A stretch of DNA of 57,412 nt from Streptomyces poonensis (GTDB lineage: Bacteria; Actinomycetota; Actinomycetes; Streptomycetales; Streptomycetaceae). This document shows positions 39,473 through 48,731 of this stretch, one piece after another. Every line of letters begins with the position of its first letter. The first letter of the stretch is position 1. The DNA is taken from positions 1 through 57,412 of the forward strand of contig NZ_BMVW01000019.1 of the NCBI RefSeq assembly GCF_014650915.1. Reading direction: 5' to 3'. The position numbers and the translations under genes are program-made. The notes below the pieces were generated by a model, which saw only the letters and a program-made list of their open reading frames with translations, searched no databases and was not told where the DNA came from.

Positions 39473-40159
39473 ATGAGACTGCTCCTCGTCGAGGACGACA
39501 ACCACGTCGCCGCCGCCCTGTCCGCGGTGCTGACCCGGCACGGCTTCGACGTCACGCACGCCCGCAGCGGCGAGGAGGCGCTCCAGGCGCTCGTCCCCGA
39601 GGGTGCCGGCTTCGGCGTGGTGCTGCTCGATCTCGGCCTGCCCGACCAGGACGGCTACGAGGTCTGCGGGAAGATCCGCAAGCGCACCAGCACCCCCGTG
39701 ATCATGGTGACCGCCCGTTCCGACGTGCGCTCGCGCATCCACGGCCTGAACCTCGGCGCGGACGACTACGTCGTCAAGCCGTACGACACCGGGGAACTCC
39801 TCGCCCGTATCCACGCCGTCAGCAGACGCAGCGCGGCCGGCGAGGCACCGGAGCCGGGCGGCAGCGCGCTCAGTCTCGGGCCCGTGCACATCGAACTGCC
39901 CACCCGCCAGGTCAGCGTGGACGGCATCGTGGTCCAGCTGACCCGCAAGGAGTTCGATCTGCTGGCGCTGCTCGCCCAGCGCCCCGGAGTGGTCTTCCGC
40001 CGGGAGCAGATCATCAGCGAGGTGTGGCGCACCAGCTGGGAGGGGACCGGCCGCACCCTGGAGGTGCACGTGGCGTCCCTGCGGTCCAAACTGCGCATGC
40101 CCGCACTGATCGAGACAGTGCGCGGAGTCGGGTACCGGCTCGTCACCCCGGCGGCATAG
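39473..40159 (+). CDS. OmpR/PhoB-family response regulator
   Basis: The 228-residue regulator has a receiver (about 1-118: acidic pair in LLVEDDNHV, phospho-acceptor Asp53 in LLDLGLPDQDG, DDYVVKPYD) and a winged-helix DNA-binding domain (about 130-225: VQLTRKEFDLLALLAQRPG, RTLEVHVASLRSKL, VRGVGYRLV). ATG 39473 has GGAGGGGG about 6 bases upstream. It is followed after 9 bases by its sensor kinase, so they form an operon. The kinase gene converges closely with a TAXI binding protein gene. Target genes are unknown; the diverging glutamate transporter operon is one candidate. Confidence 0.93.
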   Translation: MRLLLVEDDNHVAAALSAVLTRHGFDVTHARSGEEALQALVPEGAGFGVVLLDLGLPDQDGYEVCGKIRKRTSTPVIMVTARSDVRSRIHGLNLGADDYVVKPYDTGELLARIHAVSRRSAAGEAPEPGGSALSLGPVHIELPTRQVSVDGIVVQLTRKEFDLLALLAQRPGVVFRREQIISEVWRTSWEGTGRTLEVHVASLRSKLRMPALIETVRGVGYRLVTPAA

Positions 40160-40168
40160 CGTGCCCGC

Positions 40169-41575
40169 GTGCGCACTCGTCTGCTTCCGCTGCTCATCGT
40201 CCTCATGGCCGCCGTGCTGCTGGCGCTCGGCATCCCGCTCGCGGTCAGCCTGGCGGCCGCGGAACAGCAGAAGGTGGTTGTCGACCGCATCGACGACACG
40301 GCGCGGTTCGCGGCCCTCGCCCAGTACGTCGCCGACCGCCCCGCCGGCTCGCGCGTCGACGGCACGGACGAACGTCTGGAGACCCTCCAGAAGGAACTCC
40401 AGCGCTACCACGACGTGTACGGCATCAGGGCGGGCGTCTTCGACCGCGAGAAGCGTGTCATGGCGAACGCCCCGCGCAACTGGTCCGTGCCCGCGGACGG
40501 CGAGGGCCGCGACGCCTACGACGAGGCGCTGCTGGGACGGCGCAGCCACGACCCGGAGCAGGTGTGGCCCTGGCAACGCGGCCGGCTGGCCGTCGCGTCG
40601 CCCGTCGTCCGGGACGGGGACGTCGTCGGCGTCGTCGTCACCGACTCGCCCACCGGGCAGATGCGGTCCGCGACGCTGCGCGGCTGGCTGGTCATCGCGG
40701 GGGGCCTGATCGCCGCGATGCTCCTCGCCGTCGGTGCCGCGCTGCGGCTGACCGGCTGGGTGCTCCGGCCCGTGCGGATCCTCGACGCCACCACCCACGA
40801 CATTGCCACCGGGCGCCTGAAGTCCCGCGTCGCGGTGGCCGGCGGACCTCCGGAACTTCGGCGCCTGGCCCGGTCGTTCAACGAGATGGCCGACCACGTG
40901 GAGGAGGTACTGGAACAGCAGCGCGCCTTCGTCGCCGACGCCTCCCACCAGCTGCGCAACCCGCTTGCCGCGCTGCTGCTGCGTATCGACCTGCTCGCCC
41001 TCGAACTGCCCGAGAACAACGAGGAGATCGCCTCCGTGCGCACGGAGGGCAAGCGGCTCGCGCAGGTCCTCGACGACCTGCTCGACCTGGCGCTCGCCGA
41101 GCACGCCGAGGCGGACCTCGCGCTCACCGACATCGGGGAGCTGGCCGCCGAACGCGTCGCCGCGTGGGCGCCGGTGGCCGAGAGCAAGGGGGTGCGGCTG
41201 TCGGGGGACTGCCCGCCGACCACCGCCTGGGCCGACCCGATCGCCCTGTCCAGCGCGCTGGACGCGGTGATCGACAACGCGCTCAAGTTCACTCCCGAAG
41301 GGGAGGACGTCGCGGTGGAGGTGTCCTCCAACGGCGGTGTTTCCACGGTCGTCGTCGCCGACGGCGGACCCGGCCTCGACGACGAGGAGCTCGGCCGCAT
41401 CGGCGACCGCTTCTGGCGCAGCCCCGGGCACCAGAACGTCAAGGGCTCCGGGCTCGGCCTGTCCATCTCCCGCGCCCTCCTCACGGCGGGCGGCGGATCC
41501 ATCTCGTACGCCCGCCGTGAGCCGCACGGGCTGGAGGTGACCGTGACGGTGCCGAGATCGGGACCGGCGGCCTGA
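40169..41575 (+). CDS. Membrane sensor histidine kinase
   Basis: The 468-residue kinase has two membrane segments (about 5-28 and 172-195) flanking an extracytoplasmic sensor of about 140 residues. HAMP (about 196-250), HisKA with phospho-acceptor His260 in DASHQLRNPLAALL, and HATPase follow (VIDNALKFTPEG, DGGPGLDDEE, GSGLGLSI). GTG 40169 is chosen because the membrane segment begins immediately. It pairs with the upstream response regulator. Its stop lies 16 bases from that of the convergent TAXI protein, whose domain type often supplies ligand to transporters or sensors. Confidence 0.92.
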   Translation: MRTRLLPLLIVLMAAVLLALGIPLAVSLAAAEQQKVVVDRIDDTARFAALAQYVADRPAGSRVDGTDERLETLQKELQRYHDVYGIRAGVFDREKRVMANAPRNWSVPADGEGRDAYDEALLGRRSHDPEQVWPWQRGRLAVASPVVRDGDVVGVVVTDSPTGQMRSATLRGWLVIAGGLIAAMLLAVGAALRLTGWVLRPVRILDATTHDIATGRLKSRVAVAGGPPELRRLARSFNEMADHVEEVLEQQRAFVADASHQLRNPLAALLLRIDLLALELPENNEEIASVRTEGKRLAQVLDDLLDLALAEHAEADLALTDIGELAAERVAAWAPVAESKGVRLSGDCPPTTAWADPIALSSALDAVIDNALKFTPEGEDVAVEVSSNGGVSTVVVADGGPGLDDEELGRIGDRFWRSPGHQNVKGSGLGLSISRALLTAGGGSISYARREPHGLEVTVTVPRSGPAA

Positions 41576-41591
41576 GGGGTGCGGAGGCGTT

Positions 41592-42587
41592 CTACGGTTT
41601 GACCGAGCGGTAGTACCGCCGCGCGCCCTCGTGCAGGCTCAGCGGGTCCGTGTAGATGGCCGTGCGCAGGTCCACCAGCTGCGCCGAGTGGACGTGGCGG
41701 CCGATGCTGTCACGGCTCTTGATCACCGTACGGGTGAGCCACTCGGTCAGCCGGGGATCCACTCCCGCGCGCGTGATGAGCAGATTGGCCACGGTGAGTG
41801 TCTGCACGGTCCGGCCCCGCTGGATGGACGGGTACGCCTCGGCCGGCATCACCGAGGACCGGTAGTAGCCGAAGGTGTCGCTCTGGTCGTGCAACGCGGC
41901 CACGGTGCCGCTGTCGATCTCCACGAACCGGAAGTCGTACGCCTTGGCGAGGTCGGCCAGCCCGCGCGTCGGCAGACCGCCGGACCAGAAGAAGGCGTCG
42001 ATCTCGCCGTCCCGCAGCCGGGCCGGCCCCGTCTTTATGCCGTCCGTCGCCGGCTCGATGTCCCGCTGCGGATCGAGACCGGCCGCCCTCAGCACCCGGT
42101 TCGCGATCAGCCGTACCCCGGAGTGGTCCGGGCCGAGGCCCACCCGCTTGCCCTTGAGGTCGTCGACCCCGTCGATGTCCGACGACCGCGGTACGACCAG
42201 CTGCACATAGTCGTCGTACAGCCGGGCCATGCCGCGCAGCCGGCTGTGCCCGGGCAGCCGGTTCAGCCGGTACGTGTCCACCGCGTCGGCCGCGGCGATC
42301 GCGAAGTCGGCCTCGCCGGTGGCCACCCGCGCGACGTTCTGCTGGGAACCGTCGCTGGCCTGCAGCACCACCTTCACATCGGGCATGTCCCTGGCGATGG
42401 CGGTCCGCAGGCGCTCCCCGTACTCGTAGTAGACCCCCTCCTCCGCTCCCGTGCTGATCGTGATCGTTCCGGCCGGGGGTTCCTCGCGCGGCCACAGCCA
42501 CCAAGCGAGCAGCCCGAGCACCACGAGCGCGGCCGTCGCGGCCGGCAGTGCGCGGTGGGCGCCGTAGCGGTGGAGTGCCTGGAGCAT
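41592..42587 (-). CDS. TAXI-family (TRAP-type) solute-binding protein
   Basis: The 331-residue protein has one N-terminal membrane anchor (about 14-33, followed by WLWPREEPP) and a TAXI domain (about 40-328). Typical segments are ITISTGAEEGVYYEYGERL, GEADFAIAAADAVDTYR, KGKRVGLGPDHSGVRLIANR and IDAFFWSGGLPTRGLADLA. TAXI proteins normally feed fused TRAP permeases, but no TRAP permease gene is present in this window. With a two-component system directly beside it, it may act as a ligand-binding accessory to the kinase instead. That role is inference from location. Confidence 0.87.
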   Translation of the reverse strand: MLQALHRYGAHRALPAATAALVVLGLLAWWLWPREEPPAGTITISTGAEEGVYYEYGERLRTAIARDMPDVKVVLQASDGSQQNVARVATGEADFAIAAADAVDTYRLNRLPGHSRLRGMARLYDDYVQLVVPRSSDIDGVDDLKGKRVGLGPDHSGVRLIANRVLRAAGLDPQRDIEPATDGIKTGPARLRDGEIDAFFWSGGLPTRGLADLAKAYDFRFVEIDSGTVAALHDQSDTFGYYRSSVMPAEAYPSIQRGRTVQTLTVANLLITRAGVDPRLTEWLTRTVIKSRDSIGRHVHSAQLVDLRTAIYTDPLSLHEGARRYYRSVKP

Positions 42588-42696
42588 GGCGTGATCCTGC
42601 CAGCTCAGAGGGCGGTGGCCAAGGCCCGGAAAGGCGGGCTCGGAGGCCGCGTTCCGAACCCCGGGGGCGTCGGCCCGGCACGGGAACTCCCCGCGG

Positions 42697-43893
42697 CTAG
42701 TGGCCGCCCGCCACCGCCGCGCGCAGCCGGTCCAGCTTCCGGTACATCGTCCCGCCCGGGCACTTGGTCTTCATCCAGTCCTGGTGCCCGCTGATCGCGG
42801 GGACCTCCTTCTGCCCGCCGTTCACCGGGTTCGTGTATGTGACATGAGCCCACGGGTCGACGCCGTGCTGCCGTACCAGCACCCGGACCAGACGGGTCAG
42901 CGACGACTGGGCGGCCGCTGTCGGGCCCCGCTCCACCAGGGTGCCCAGCAGGGCGATGCCCAGGTTCCCGGAGTTGCAGCCGCCGACGTGGAAGGCGGTC
43001 ACCAGCCTGCCGTCCGCGTCGTGCGCGGGCATTCCGTCGCCACCGGAGCGGCGGCCCTCGTAGATGCGGCCCTGCTCGTCGATGAGGAAGTGGTAGCCGA
43101 TGTCCCCCCATTCGTTGGTCACGGTGTGCAGCTCGTAGATCCCGCGCACGGTGGCGGCCGGACGGGGGTCGCCGTTGGGGGTGGCGGTGTGGTGCACCGT
43201 GATCGTCTGAAAACCGTGGTACTCGGCCGGTGTGATCTCCGTGCCGTCCGGCCGGAACCGGAGGGACTCGTCCGCCCCCCAGGCAGCCCGCGACACGTAG
43301 GGGAGGCCGCGCATCCGCGTCCGGGCCGACGGGACGGTCACCGCGCGCCTCGGGCCGTTCGTGGTGTCCAGCGCCAGTGACCGCAGCCCGGTCGCCCCGT
43401 CGGGCGCCTTCAGCTCGTACCCGGCGGCCTGCCCGGCCGGGAGCAGGAGCCCGCCGCCGTTCAGCGGGGAGCAGCCGCTCTCGGGGAACGCCTGCCAGGC
43501 ACCCTCGGTCCCGTCCGCCTCACGCAGCCGGATGCCGCCGCCGGCCGCCTCCGCCGTGCCCTCCCATCGCACACCCACGAAACCGATGGGGAAGGCGGCC
43601 TCCACGGGCGTCTCGCCGACGGCCGCCTCGGCACGGGTCGTGGGGAAGTCCTCGGTGGTGAGGCCGGTCTGCGCGGCGTCGGCGGCCTCAGTTCCGGTTG
43701 TCTCGACGGTCTCAGCGGTGTCGGCGCTTCCCTTGGAGCCGACGGAGTCGACGGTGTCCGACCCGGTGGTGCCCGCCATCACGGCCGGCGTGATCACGGC
43801 CCCGGCGGCGACCGCGCCCGCGGCGCCGATCAGGGTGCGCCGGGTGACGGGGGACTTGGCCCGGTGGGCGGGAGAGGTGGGCGGAACGGTCAC
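42697..43893 (-). CDS. Tat-exported peptidoglycan recognition protein / N-acetylmuramoyl-L-alanine amidase
   Basis: The 398-residue protein has a twin-arginine signal (SPVTRRTLIGAAGAVAAGAV), a Ser/Thr/Glu-rich linker, a beta-rich region (about 95-205), and a C-terminal PGRP/amidase_2 domain (about 210-390). Zinc-site residues appear in ITVHHTATPNGDPR, the second His near NLGIALLG/HQDW, and the Cys of KTKCPGG. Such enzymes cleave the amide between muramic acid and the stem peptide in peptidoglycan turnover. GTG 43893 has GAGGA about 6 bases upstream. Confidence 0.9.
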   Translation of the reverse strand: MTVPPTSPAHRAKSPVTRRTLIGAAGAVAAGAVITPAVMAGTTGSDTVDSVGSKGSADTAETVETTGTEAADAAQTGLTTEDFPTTRAEAAVGETPVEAAFPIGFVGVRWEGTAEAAGGGIRLREADGTEGAWQAFPESGCSPLNGGGLLLPAGQAAGYELKAPDGATGLRSLALDTTNGPRRAVTVPSARTRMRGLPYVSRAAWGADESLRFRPDGTEITPAEYHGFQTITVHHTATPNGDPRPAATVRGIYELHTVTNEWGDIGYHFLIDEQGRIYEGRRSGGDGMPAHDADGRLVTAFHVGGCNSGNLGIALLGTLVERGPTAAAQSSLTRLVRVLVRQHGVDPWAHVTYTNPVNGGQKEVPAISGHQDWMKTKCPGGTMYRKLDRLRAAVAGGH

Positions 43894-44353
43894 AGTGTGT
43901 CCTCACGATGTCGTGGGTCGTACGACGTCCGGTGGCCGCCGGGTCGCACGGCGTCTGCTGGGCGTACGGCGCCCACCGCGTTCGAGGGGCTCAACGGAAC
44001 GCGGGAAGGAACGTCACCGTTCTCCGTGCCGTCCCTTGCCCCCGAGCGGCGCAGGTGAGCGAGCGGGCAGGTGACGCACTCACCACGGAGGGCGCGCGGT
44101 TGCCGGGCGTATCGAGGGGTCTCCTGCGAGGTGACGGCCGACGGACACACAACCATCCGGGCACGCGGGGTCCGCCTCAAGCCGGCGAACAGGCCAAGTC
44201 GGTGAACGGGCCACGAGAAGCCCTGCACCCCGCTTCACGGAAGTGACCTCCGTCACAGGGGTGTGCGGCGTCACCCGGACACGGTCACGCTCGCCAGGGA
44301 GGTGTGCGGCACCGGGGCGGGGGGTTCCTCCGGGACGTCCTACCCTGTAAGGC
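43894..44353. other. Divergent amidase / miaB intergenic region
   Basis: No gene is supported in these 460 bp. An inverted repeat GTGAC-CTCC-GTCAC lies at 44243-44256. TACCCT at 44341-44346 is a probable miaB -10 element. Nothing else distinctive is visible. Confidence 0.5.
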
Positions 44354-45874
44354 ATGACCAGCAGCGACCGGAGCCAGGCAGTGGGCGTCAAGACATACGA
44401 AGTACGCACCTACGGGTGTCAGATGAACGTCCACGACTCCGAGCGCCTGTCCGGTTTGCTGGAGGATGCCGGGTACGTCCGTGCCCCCGAGGGCACGCGC
44501 GAGGGCGAGGCCGACGTCGTCGTCTTCAACACCTGCGCCGTCCGTGAGAACGCCGACAACCGCCTCTACGGCAACCTCGGCCGCCTCGCCCCCATGAAGG
44601 CCTCCCGCCCCGGCATGCAGATCGCCGTCGGCGGCTGCCTGGCGCAGAAGGACCGCGACACCATCGTCAAGAAGGCGCCCTGGGTGGACGTCGTCTTCGG
44701 CACGCACAACATCGGCAAGCTGCCGGTCCTGCTGGAGCGCGCCCGCGTCCAGGAGGAGGCGCAGGTCGAGATCGCCGAGTCGCTGGAGGCGTTCCCCTCG
44801 ACGCTGCCGACCCGCCGCGAGAGCGCGTACGCCGCCTGGGTGTCCATCTCGGTCGGCTGCAACAACACCTGCACCTTCTGCATCGTCCCGGCGCTGCGCG
44901 GCAAGGAGAAGGACCGCCGCCCCGGCGACATCCTCGCCGAGGTCGAGGCGCTGGTCGCCGAGGGTGTCTCGGAGATCACGCTGCTCGGCCAGAACGTCAA
45001 CGCGTACGGCTCCGACATCGGCGACCGCGAGGCGTTCAGCAAGCTGCTGCGGGCCTGCGGGCAGATCGAGGGCCTGGAGCGCGTCCGCTTCACCTCGCCG
45101 CACCCGCGCGACTTCACCGACGACGTGATCTCGGCCATGGCCGAGACGCCGAACGTGATGCCGCAGCTGCACATGCCGCTGCAGTCCGGCTCGGACACCG
45201 TCCTGAAGGCGATGCGGCGCTCGTACCGGCAGGAGCGCTACCTCGGGATCATCGAGAAGGTCCGCGCGGCCATCCCGCACGCCGCCATCACCACCGACAT
45301 CATCGTGGGCTTCCCCGGCGAGACCGAGGAGGACTTCGAGCAGACCCTGCACGTGGTGCGCGAGGCCCGTTTCTCGCAGGCCTTCACCTTCCAGTACTCC
45401 AAGCGCCCCGGCACGCCCGCGGCCACCATGGAGAACCAGATCCCCAAGGAGGTCGTCCAGGCGCGCTACGAGCGCCTCGTCGCCCTCCAGGAGGAGATCT
45501 CCTGGGAGGAGAACAAGAAGCAGGTCGGCCGCACCCTGGAGCTGATGGTCGCCGAGGGCGAGGGCCGCAAGGACGGCGCCACCCACCGCCTCTCCGGCCG
45601 CGCCCCCGACAACCGCCTGGTCCACTTCACCAAGCCCGAGCAGGAGGTGCGCCCCGGCGACGTGGTGACCGTGGAGATCACGTACGCCGCCCCGCACCAC
45701 CTCCTCGCCGAGGGCGCCGTCCTGGCCGTGCGCCGCACGCGCGCGGGCGATGCCTGGGAGAAGCGGAACGCCGCCCAGGCCGCCAAGCCGGCCGGTGTGA
45801 TGCTCGGCCTGCCCAAGATCGGGGTCCCGGAGCCGCTGCCGGTCGCGACGGGCAGCGGCTGCGGCTGCGACTGA
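44354..45874 (+). CDS. miaB: tRNA-2-methylthio-N6-isopentenyladenosine synthase MiaB
   Basis: The 506-residue radical-SAM methylthiotransferase acts on i6A37 of tRNAs reading UNN codons. Motifs are MTTase cysteines (TYGCQMNVHDSERL, VFNTCAVRENAD, VGGCLAQKD), radical-SAM CNNTCTFCIVPALRG, and a C-terminal TRAM region ending at about 440. The tail ends in GSGCGCD. Its substrate precursor is made by MiaA, encoded in this window. ATG 44354 lies 7 bases after TACCCT, suggesting a leaderless mRNA. It is distinguished from RimO by the YGCQMN and ALRGKE signatures. Confidence 0.95.
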   Translation: MTSSDRSQAVGVKTYEVRTYGCQMNVHDSERLSGLLEDAGYVRAPEGTREGEADVVVFNTCAVRENADNRLYGNLGRLAPMKASRPGMQIAVGGCLAQKDRDTIVKKAPWVDVVFGTHNIGKLPVLLERARVQEEAQVEIAESLEAFPSTLPTRRESAYAAWVSISVGCNNTCTFCIVPALRGKEKDRRPGDILAEVEALVAEGVSEITLLGQNVNAYGSDIGDREAFSKLLRACGQIEGLERVRFTSPHPRDFTDDVISAMAETPNVMPQLHMPLQSGSDTVLKAMRRSYRQERYLGIIEKVRAAIPHAAITTDIIVGFPGETEEDFEQTLHVVREARFSQAFTFQYSKRPGTPAATMENQIPKEVVQARYERLVALQEEISWEENKKQVGRTLELMVAEGEGRKDGATHRLSGRAPDNRLVHFTKPEQEVRPGDVVTVEITYAAPHHLLAEGAVLAVRRTRAGDAWEKRNAAQAAKPAGVMLGLPKIGVPEPLPVATGSGCGCD

Positions 45875-45958
45875 GCCGGTAGGGCCTGCGGCGGACGTTC
45901 CGGGAGTGGCGCCGGGGGAGCGGGCGCCTGGCTCCTGGACGGGACTACGCTGCTGGTC

Positions 45959-46720
45959 ATGCTTGTAGCCGCCGCCGTCTGCCCCTGTCCGCCGCTGCTC
46001 GTGCCCGAGGTCGCCTCCGGGGCCGCGCCCGAACTGGACGCCGCGCGGGCCGCATGCGCCACCGCGCTCGGCGTACTGGCCACCGCCCTCCCCGACCGGC
46101 TCGTGATCGTGGGCCCGGCCGGGGCGAGCGGCGACGGGGCGCACCCGGAGGGGACGGACCCTCGCACGGAAGAGCCCGTCCCCTACGTCGAGGGCACTCC
46201 AGGCTCCTTCCGCGGCTTCGGCGTGGACGTCGGCGTACGTCTGGGCTGCGGGGAGCCGGACACCCCGGCGCCCGGGGCGGAGCTCCCGCCCTCCCTCGCG
46301 GTCGCCGCGTGGCTGCTGGACTGCACGGAGTGGGCCGGCGTGCCCGTCGAGGGCCTCGCTCTCGGGCAGCGTCTCCCGGCCGAGCGGTGCGTCCTGGCCG
46401 GGCGGGAGATCGCGGCGCGGTCCGAGCGGGTGGCCCTGTTGGTGATGGGCGACGCCAGCGCGTGCCGCACGCTCAAGGCACCGGGGTATCTCGACGAGCG
46501 CGCGGCCGGCTTCGACGCGGAGGTCGCGCGGGCCCTCGGCGCCGTCGACACCGACGCCCTGAAGGCGCTGGACGCCGGCCTGGCGTACGACCTGAAGGCC
46601 GCCGGACGCGCCCCTTGGCAATTCCTGGCGGGCGCCGCAGAGGACGCGGACCTCTCCGGCTCGCTGCTGTACGACGACGCCCCGTACGGCGTGGGGTATC
46701 TGGTGGCCACCTGGTCGTAG
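45959..46720 (+). CDS. Class III extradiol dioxygenase-like protein of unknown function
   Basis: The 253-residue protein begins MLVAAAVCPCPPLLVPEVASG and resembles the LigB-type superfamily protein conserved beside miaB and miaA in Streptomyces. Recognisable pieces are LVIVGPAGASGDG and LLVMGDASACRTLKAPGYLDERA. The metal-binding His pairs of true extradiol enzymes are not clear here, so it may have lost activity. TACGCT (45946-45951) sits 7 bases before ATG 45959 (leaderless signature). It is transcribed in the same direction as miaB with an 84-base gap. Confidence 0.72.
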   Translation: MLVAAAVCPCPPLLVPEVASGAAPELDAARAACATALGVLATALPDRLVIVGPAGASGDGAHPEGTDPRTEEPVPYVEGTPGSFRGFGVDVGVRLGCGEPDTPAPGAELPPSLAVAAWLLDCTEWAGVPVEGLALGQRLPAERCVLAGREIAARSERVALLVMGDASACRTLKAPGYLDERAAGFDAEVARALGAVDTDALKALDAGLAYDLKAAGRAPWQFLAGAAEDADLSGSLLYDDAPYGVGYLVATWS

Positions 46721-46813
46721 GCGACAGTCGGACGAACACGGCGGACGGCCGGGAGCGTGCTGCTCCGCGGCCGTCCGCCGATTCGTATCCGTTGCCCGTT
46801 CGGTTCCCGACGC

Positions 46814-47092
46814 TCAGGAAGCCGGTGGCGGCGGGGCCGAGGGCGGCGGTGGTGACGTGTCCGAGGGGGGCGCGTTTCCGTCGTCCTTGTGCGCGAGCCG
46901 GTCCACGGCACCCTTCGCCTTGTCCGTGCCCGTGTGGATCCTGTCGCTGTACTTGCCCTTGGTCCTCTCGTCGACCATCTGCGCCGCCTTGTCGAGACCG
47001 CGCCCGACCTTGTCCCCGTGCTCCTTGGCGAGATCCGAGATCCTGCCCTTGGCGGGGCCGAGTCTGGCTCTCACGTTGTCCAGGAGGCCCAT
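46814..47092 (-). CDS. MT0933-like antitoxin family protein
   Basis: The 92-residue protein starts MGLLDNVRARLGPAKGRISD and has Lys/Asp-rich amphipathic helices (DKVGRGLDKAAQMVDERTKG, KYSDRIHTGTDKAKGAVDRL) typical of the MT0933/Rv0909-like antitoxin family, followed by a Pro/Ser tail. It has a good GGAGGTGG site upstream. No toxin gene of the expected partner type is next to it; the neighbour is a Pro/Ala-rich unknown. Many actinobacterial members lack a known toxin, so antitoxin function is unproven. Confidence 0.72.
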   Translation of the reverse strand: MGLLDNVRARLGPAKGRISDLAKEHGDKVGRGLDKAAQMVDERTKGKYSDRIHTGTDKAKGAVDRLAHKDDGNAPPSDTSPPPPSAPPPPAS

Positions 47093-47122
47093 GGTCCACC
47101 TCCACCTTCCTCGCCGGAGCGG

Positions 47123-47503
47123 TTACGTGCGGGCGCCCTCGCCGGTTTCGTTGTCGGCGGCCTTCGCCGCGGTCTGCTGTGCGGGAATCTCCAGGTCGGC
47201 GGTTCCCCCGGACTCCTCCGGCGGAACCCCGTCGGCCCCGTCTCCGCCCTCGGTGTCCGGTGTCCGTCCCACCTCGGTCGCGGTCCCGGCCGTCCCCGGG
47301 GATGCCTGCGCGCTGCCCGACCCCGCGTCCGACGCGTCCGGCGTCTCCGTCACGTCCGGCGTCCCCAGGCCCGGTGACTGCGGCCCGTCCACGCCTGGAT
47401 CCACGGCCGGCGCCGCAGCCTGTGCCTCGGAGTCCGGCGCCTCGGCGACCGGCGCCTCCTCCGCAGACTTCGACTTCCGGAGGAGTCGTGCAAAAACGCC
47501 CAT
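47123..47503 (-). CDS. Hypothetical acidic disordered protein with basic N-terminal helix
   Basis: The 126-residue protein opens with a basic amphipathic segment MGVFARLLRKSKSAEE and continues as a low-complexity Ala/Pro/Asp/Glu/Gly/Thr tail, ending ADNETGEGART. No domain is recognised. ATG 47503 has GGAG 8 bases upstream, better placed than an in-frame GTG at 47509. It precedes the antitoxin-like gene by 30 bases on the same strand, so they probably form an operon. It diverges from miaA. Confidence 0.6.
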   Translation of the reverse strand: MGVFARLLRKSKSAEEAPVAEAPDSEAQAAAPAVDPGVDGPQSPGLGTPDVTETPDASDAGSGSAQASPGTAGTATEVGRTPDTEGGDGADGVPPEESGGTADLEIPAQQTAAKAADNETGEGART

Positions 47504-47684
47504 ATCCACTCCAACATTACTCGTGCGGGCGAAATCCCGCGCTGCCCGGTGCGTCCGATTGCGCCGCCCGGGTCACCGGCACTCGGAACCGGCGGTCCGA
47601 ACCTCGCAACAGGCAACGACCCCGGCCGTGTGGCGTCACGCAGCTCGTTCGAGGGGAACCCGCCGGGTTTGCGAGACTGGGGCG

Positions 47685-48623
47685 GTGAGCAGCGCACCCT
47701 TCGTCCCCCGTGTCATCGCCGTCGTCGGACCCACCGCGGCCGGCAAGTCCGATCTCGGCGTCTTCCTGGCCCAGCGCCTCGGCGGCGAAGTCGTCAACGC
47801 CGACTCGATGCAGCTCTACCGCGGGATGGACATCGGCACCGCCAAGCTGACGCCCGAGGAGCGCGGCGGCGTCCCGCACCACCTGCTGGACATCTGGGAC
47901 GTGACCGTCACGGCCAGCGTCGCCGAGTACCAGCGGCTCGCCCGCGCGCGGATCGACGCGCTGCTCGCGGAGGGCCGCTGGCCCGTCCTGGTGGGCGGCT
48001 CCGGGCTGTACGTCCGCGGCGCGGTCGACAACCTGGAGTTCCCCGGCACCGATCCCGAGGTCCGGGCCCGTCTGGAGGACGAGCTCGCCCTGCGCGGCTC
48101 CGGCGCCCTGCACGCCCGCCTCGCCGCCGCCGACCCCGAGGCGGCCCGGGCGATCCTGCCCAGCAACGGCCGCCGCATCGTCCGTGCCCTGGAGGTCATC
48201 GAGATCACCGGCAAGCCGTTCACCGCCAACCTCCCCGGCCACGACTCCGTCTACGACACCGTGCAGATCGGCGTCGACGTGTCCCGCCCCGAACTGGACG
48301 AGCGCATCGCCCGCCGGGTCGACCGCATGTGGGAGGCCGGACTGGTCGACGAGGTTCGCGCGCTGGAGGCGCGGGGGCTGCGCGAGGGGCGTACGGCGTC
48401 GCGCGCGCTCGGCTACCAGCAGGTGCTCGCGGCACTCGCCGGAGAGTGCACCGAGGAGGAGGCGCGGGCCGAGACCGTCCGTGCCACCAAGCGCTTCGCG
48501 CGCCGCCAGGATTCCTGGTTCCGGCGCGATCCCCGGGTGCACTGGCTGGGGGGCGGTGCGGCGGACGTCACAGAACTTCCCGAGCTCGCGCTGGCGTTGG
48601 TCGAACGACCGGTTACAGCCTGA
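47685..48623 (+). CDS. miaA: tRNA dimethylallyltransferase MiaA
   Basis: The 312-residue enzyme adds a dimethylallyl group to A37 of tRNAs, providing the substrate of MiaB. The P-loop is VVGPTAAGKSDLG, followed by NADSMQLYRGMDIGTAKLTP and HHLLDIWDVT (family signatures), the catalytic Asp in DSMQ, and the C-terminal ALGYQQVLAAL. GTG 47685 has no ribosome site; GAGACT (47673-47678) is 6 bases upstream, suggesting a leaderless message. Upstream open frame is not conserved. Confidence 0.95.
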   Translation: MSSAPFVPRVIAVVGPTAAGKSDLGVFLAQRLGGEVVNADSMQLYRGMDIGTAKLTPEERGGVPHHLLDIWDVTVTASVAEYQRLARARIDALLAEGRWPVLVGGSGLYVRGAVDNLEFPGTDPEVRARLEDELALRGSGALHARLAAADPEAARAILPSNGRRIVRALEVIEITGKPFTANLPGHDSVYDTVQIGVDVSRPELDERIARRVDRMWEAGLVDEVRALEARGLREGRTASRALGYQQVLAALAGECTEEEARAETVRATKRFARRQDSWFRRDPRVHWLGGGAADVTELPELALALVERPVTA

Positions 48624-48731
48624 TCACGTCCTGGCATCGGGACGCTCCGGCCGTCATCCCGGCCTCCGGGAGCGTGCCATCATCAAGCTTCGATCGACCA
48701 GTGGAGTCCTGAGTTGGGAGGGCGCGTGGCG

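Noticed and set aside
39119..41527. 800-codon minus-strand frame opposite the two-component genes
   Set aside because: Covers two clear genes on the other strand and a repeat-rich gap; no motif.
43894..44353. Small genes or a riboswitch before miaB
   Set aside because: Several short open frames exist on both strands, but none has a ribosome site; no known riboswitch fold was recognised.
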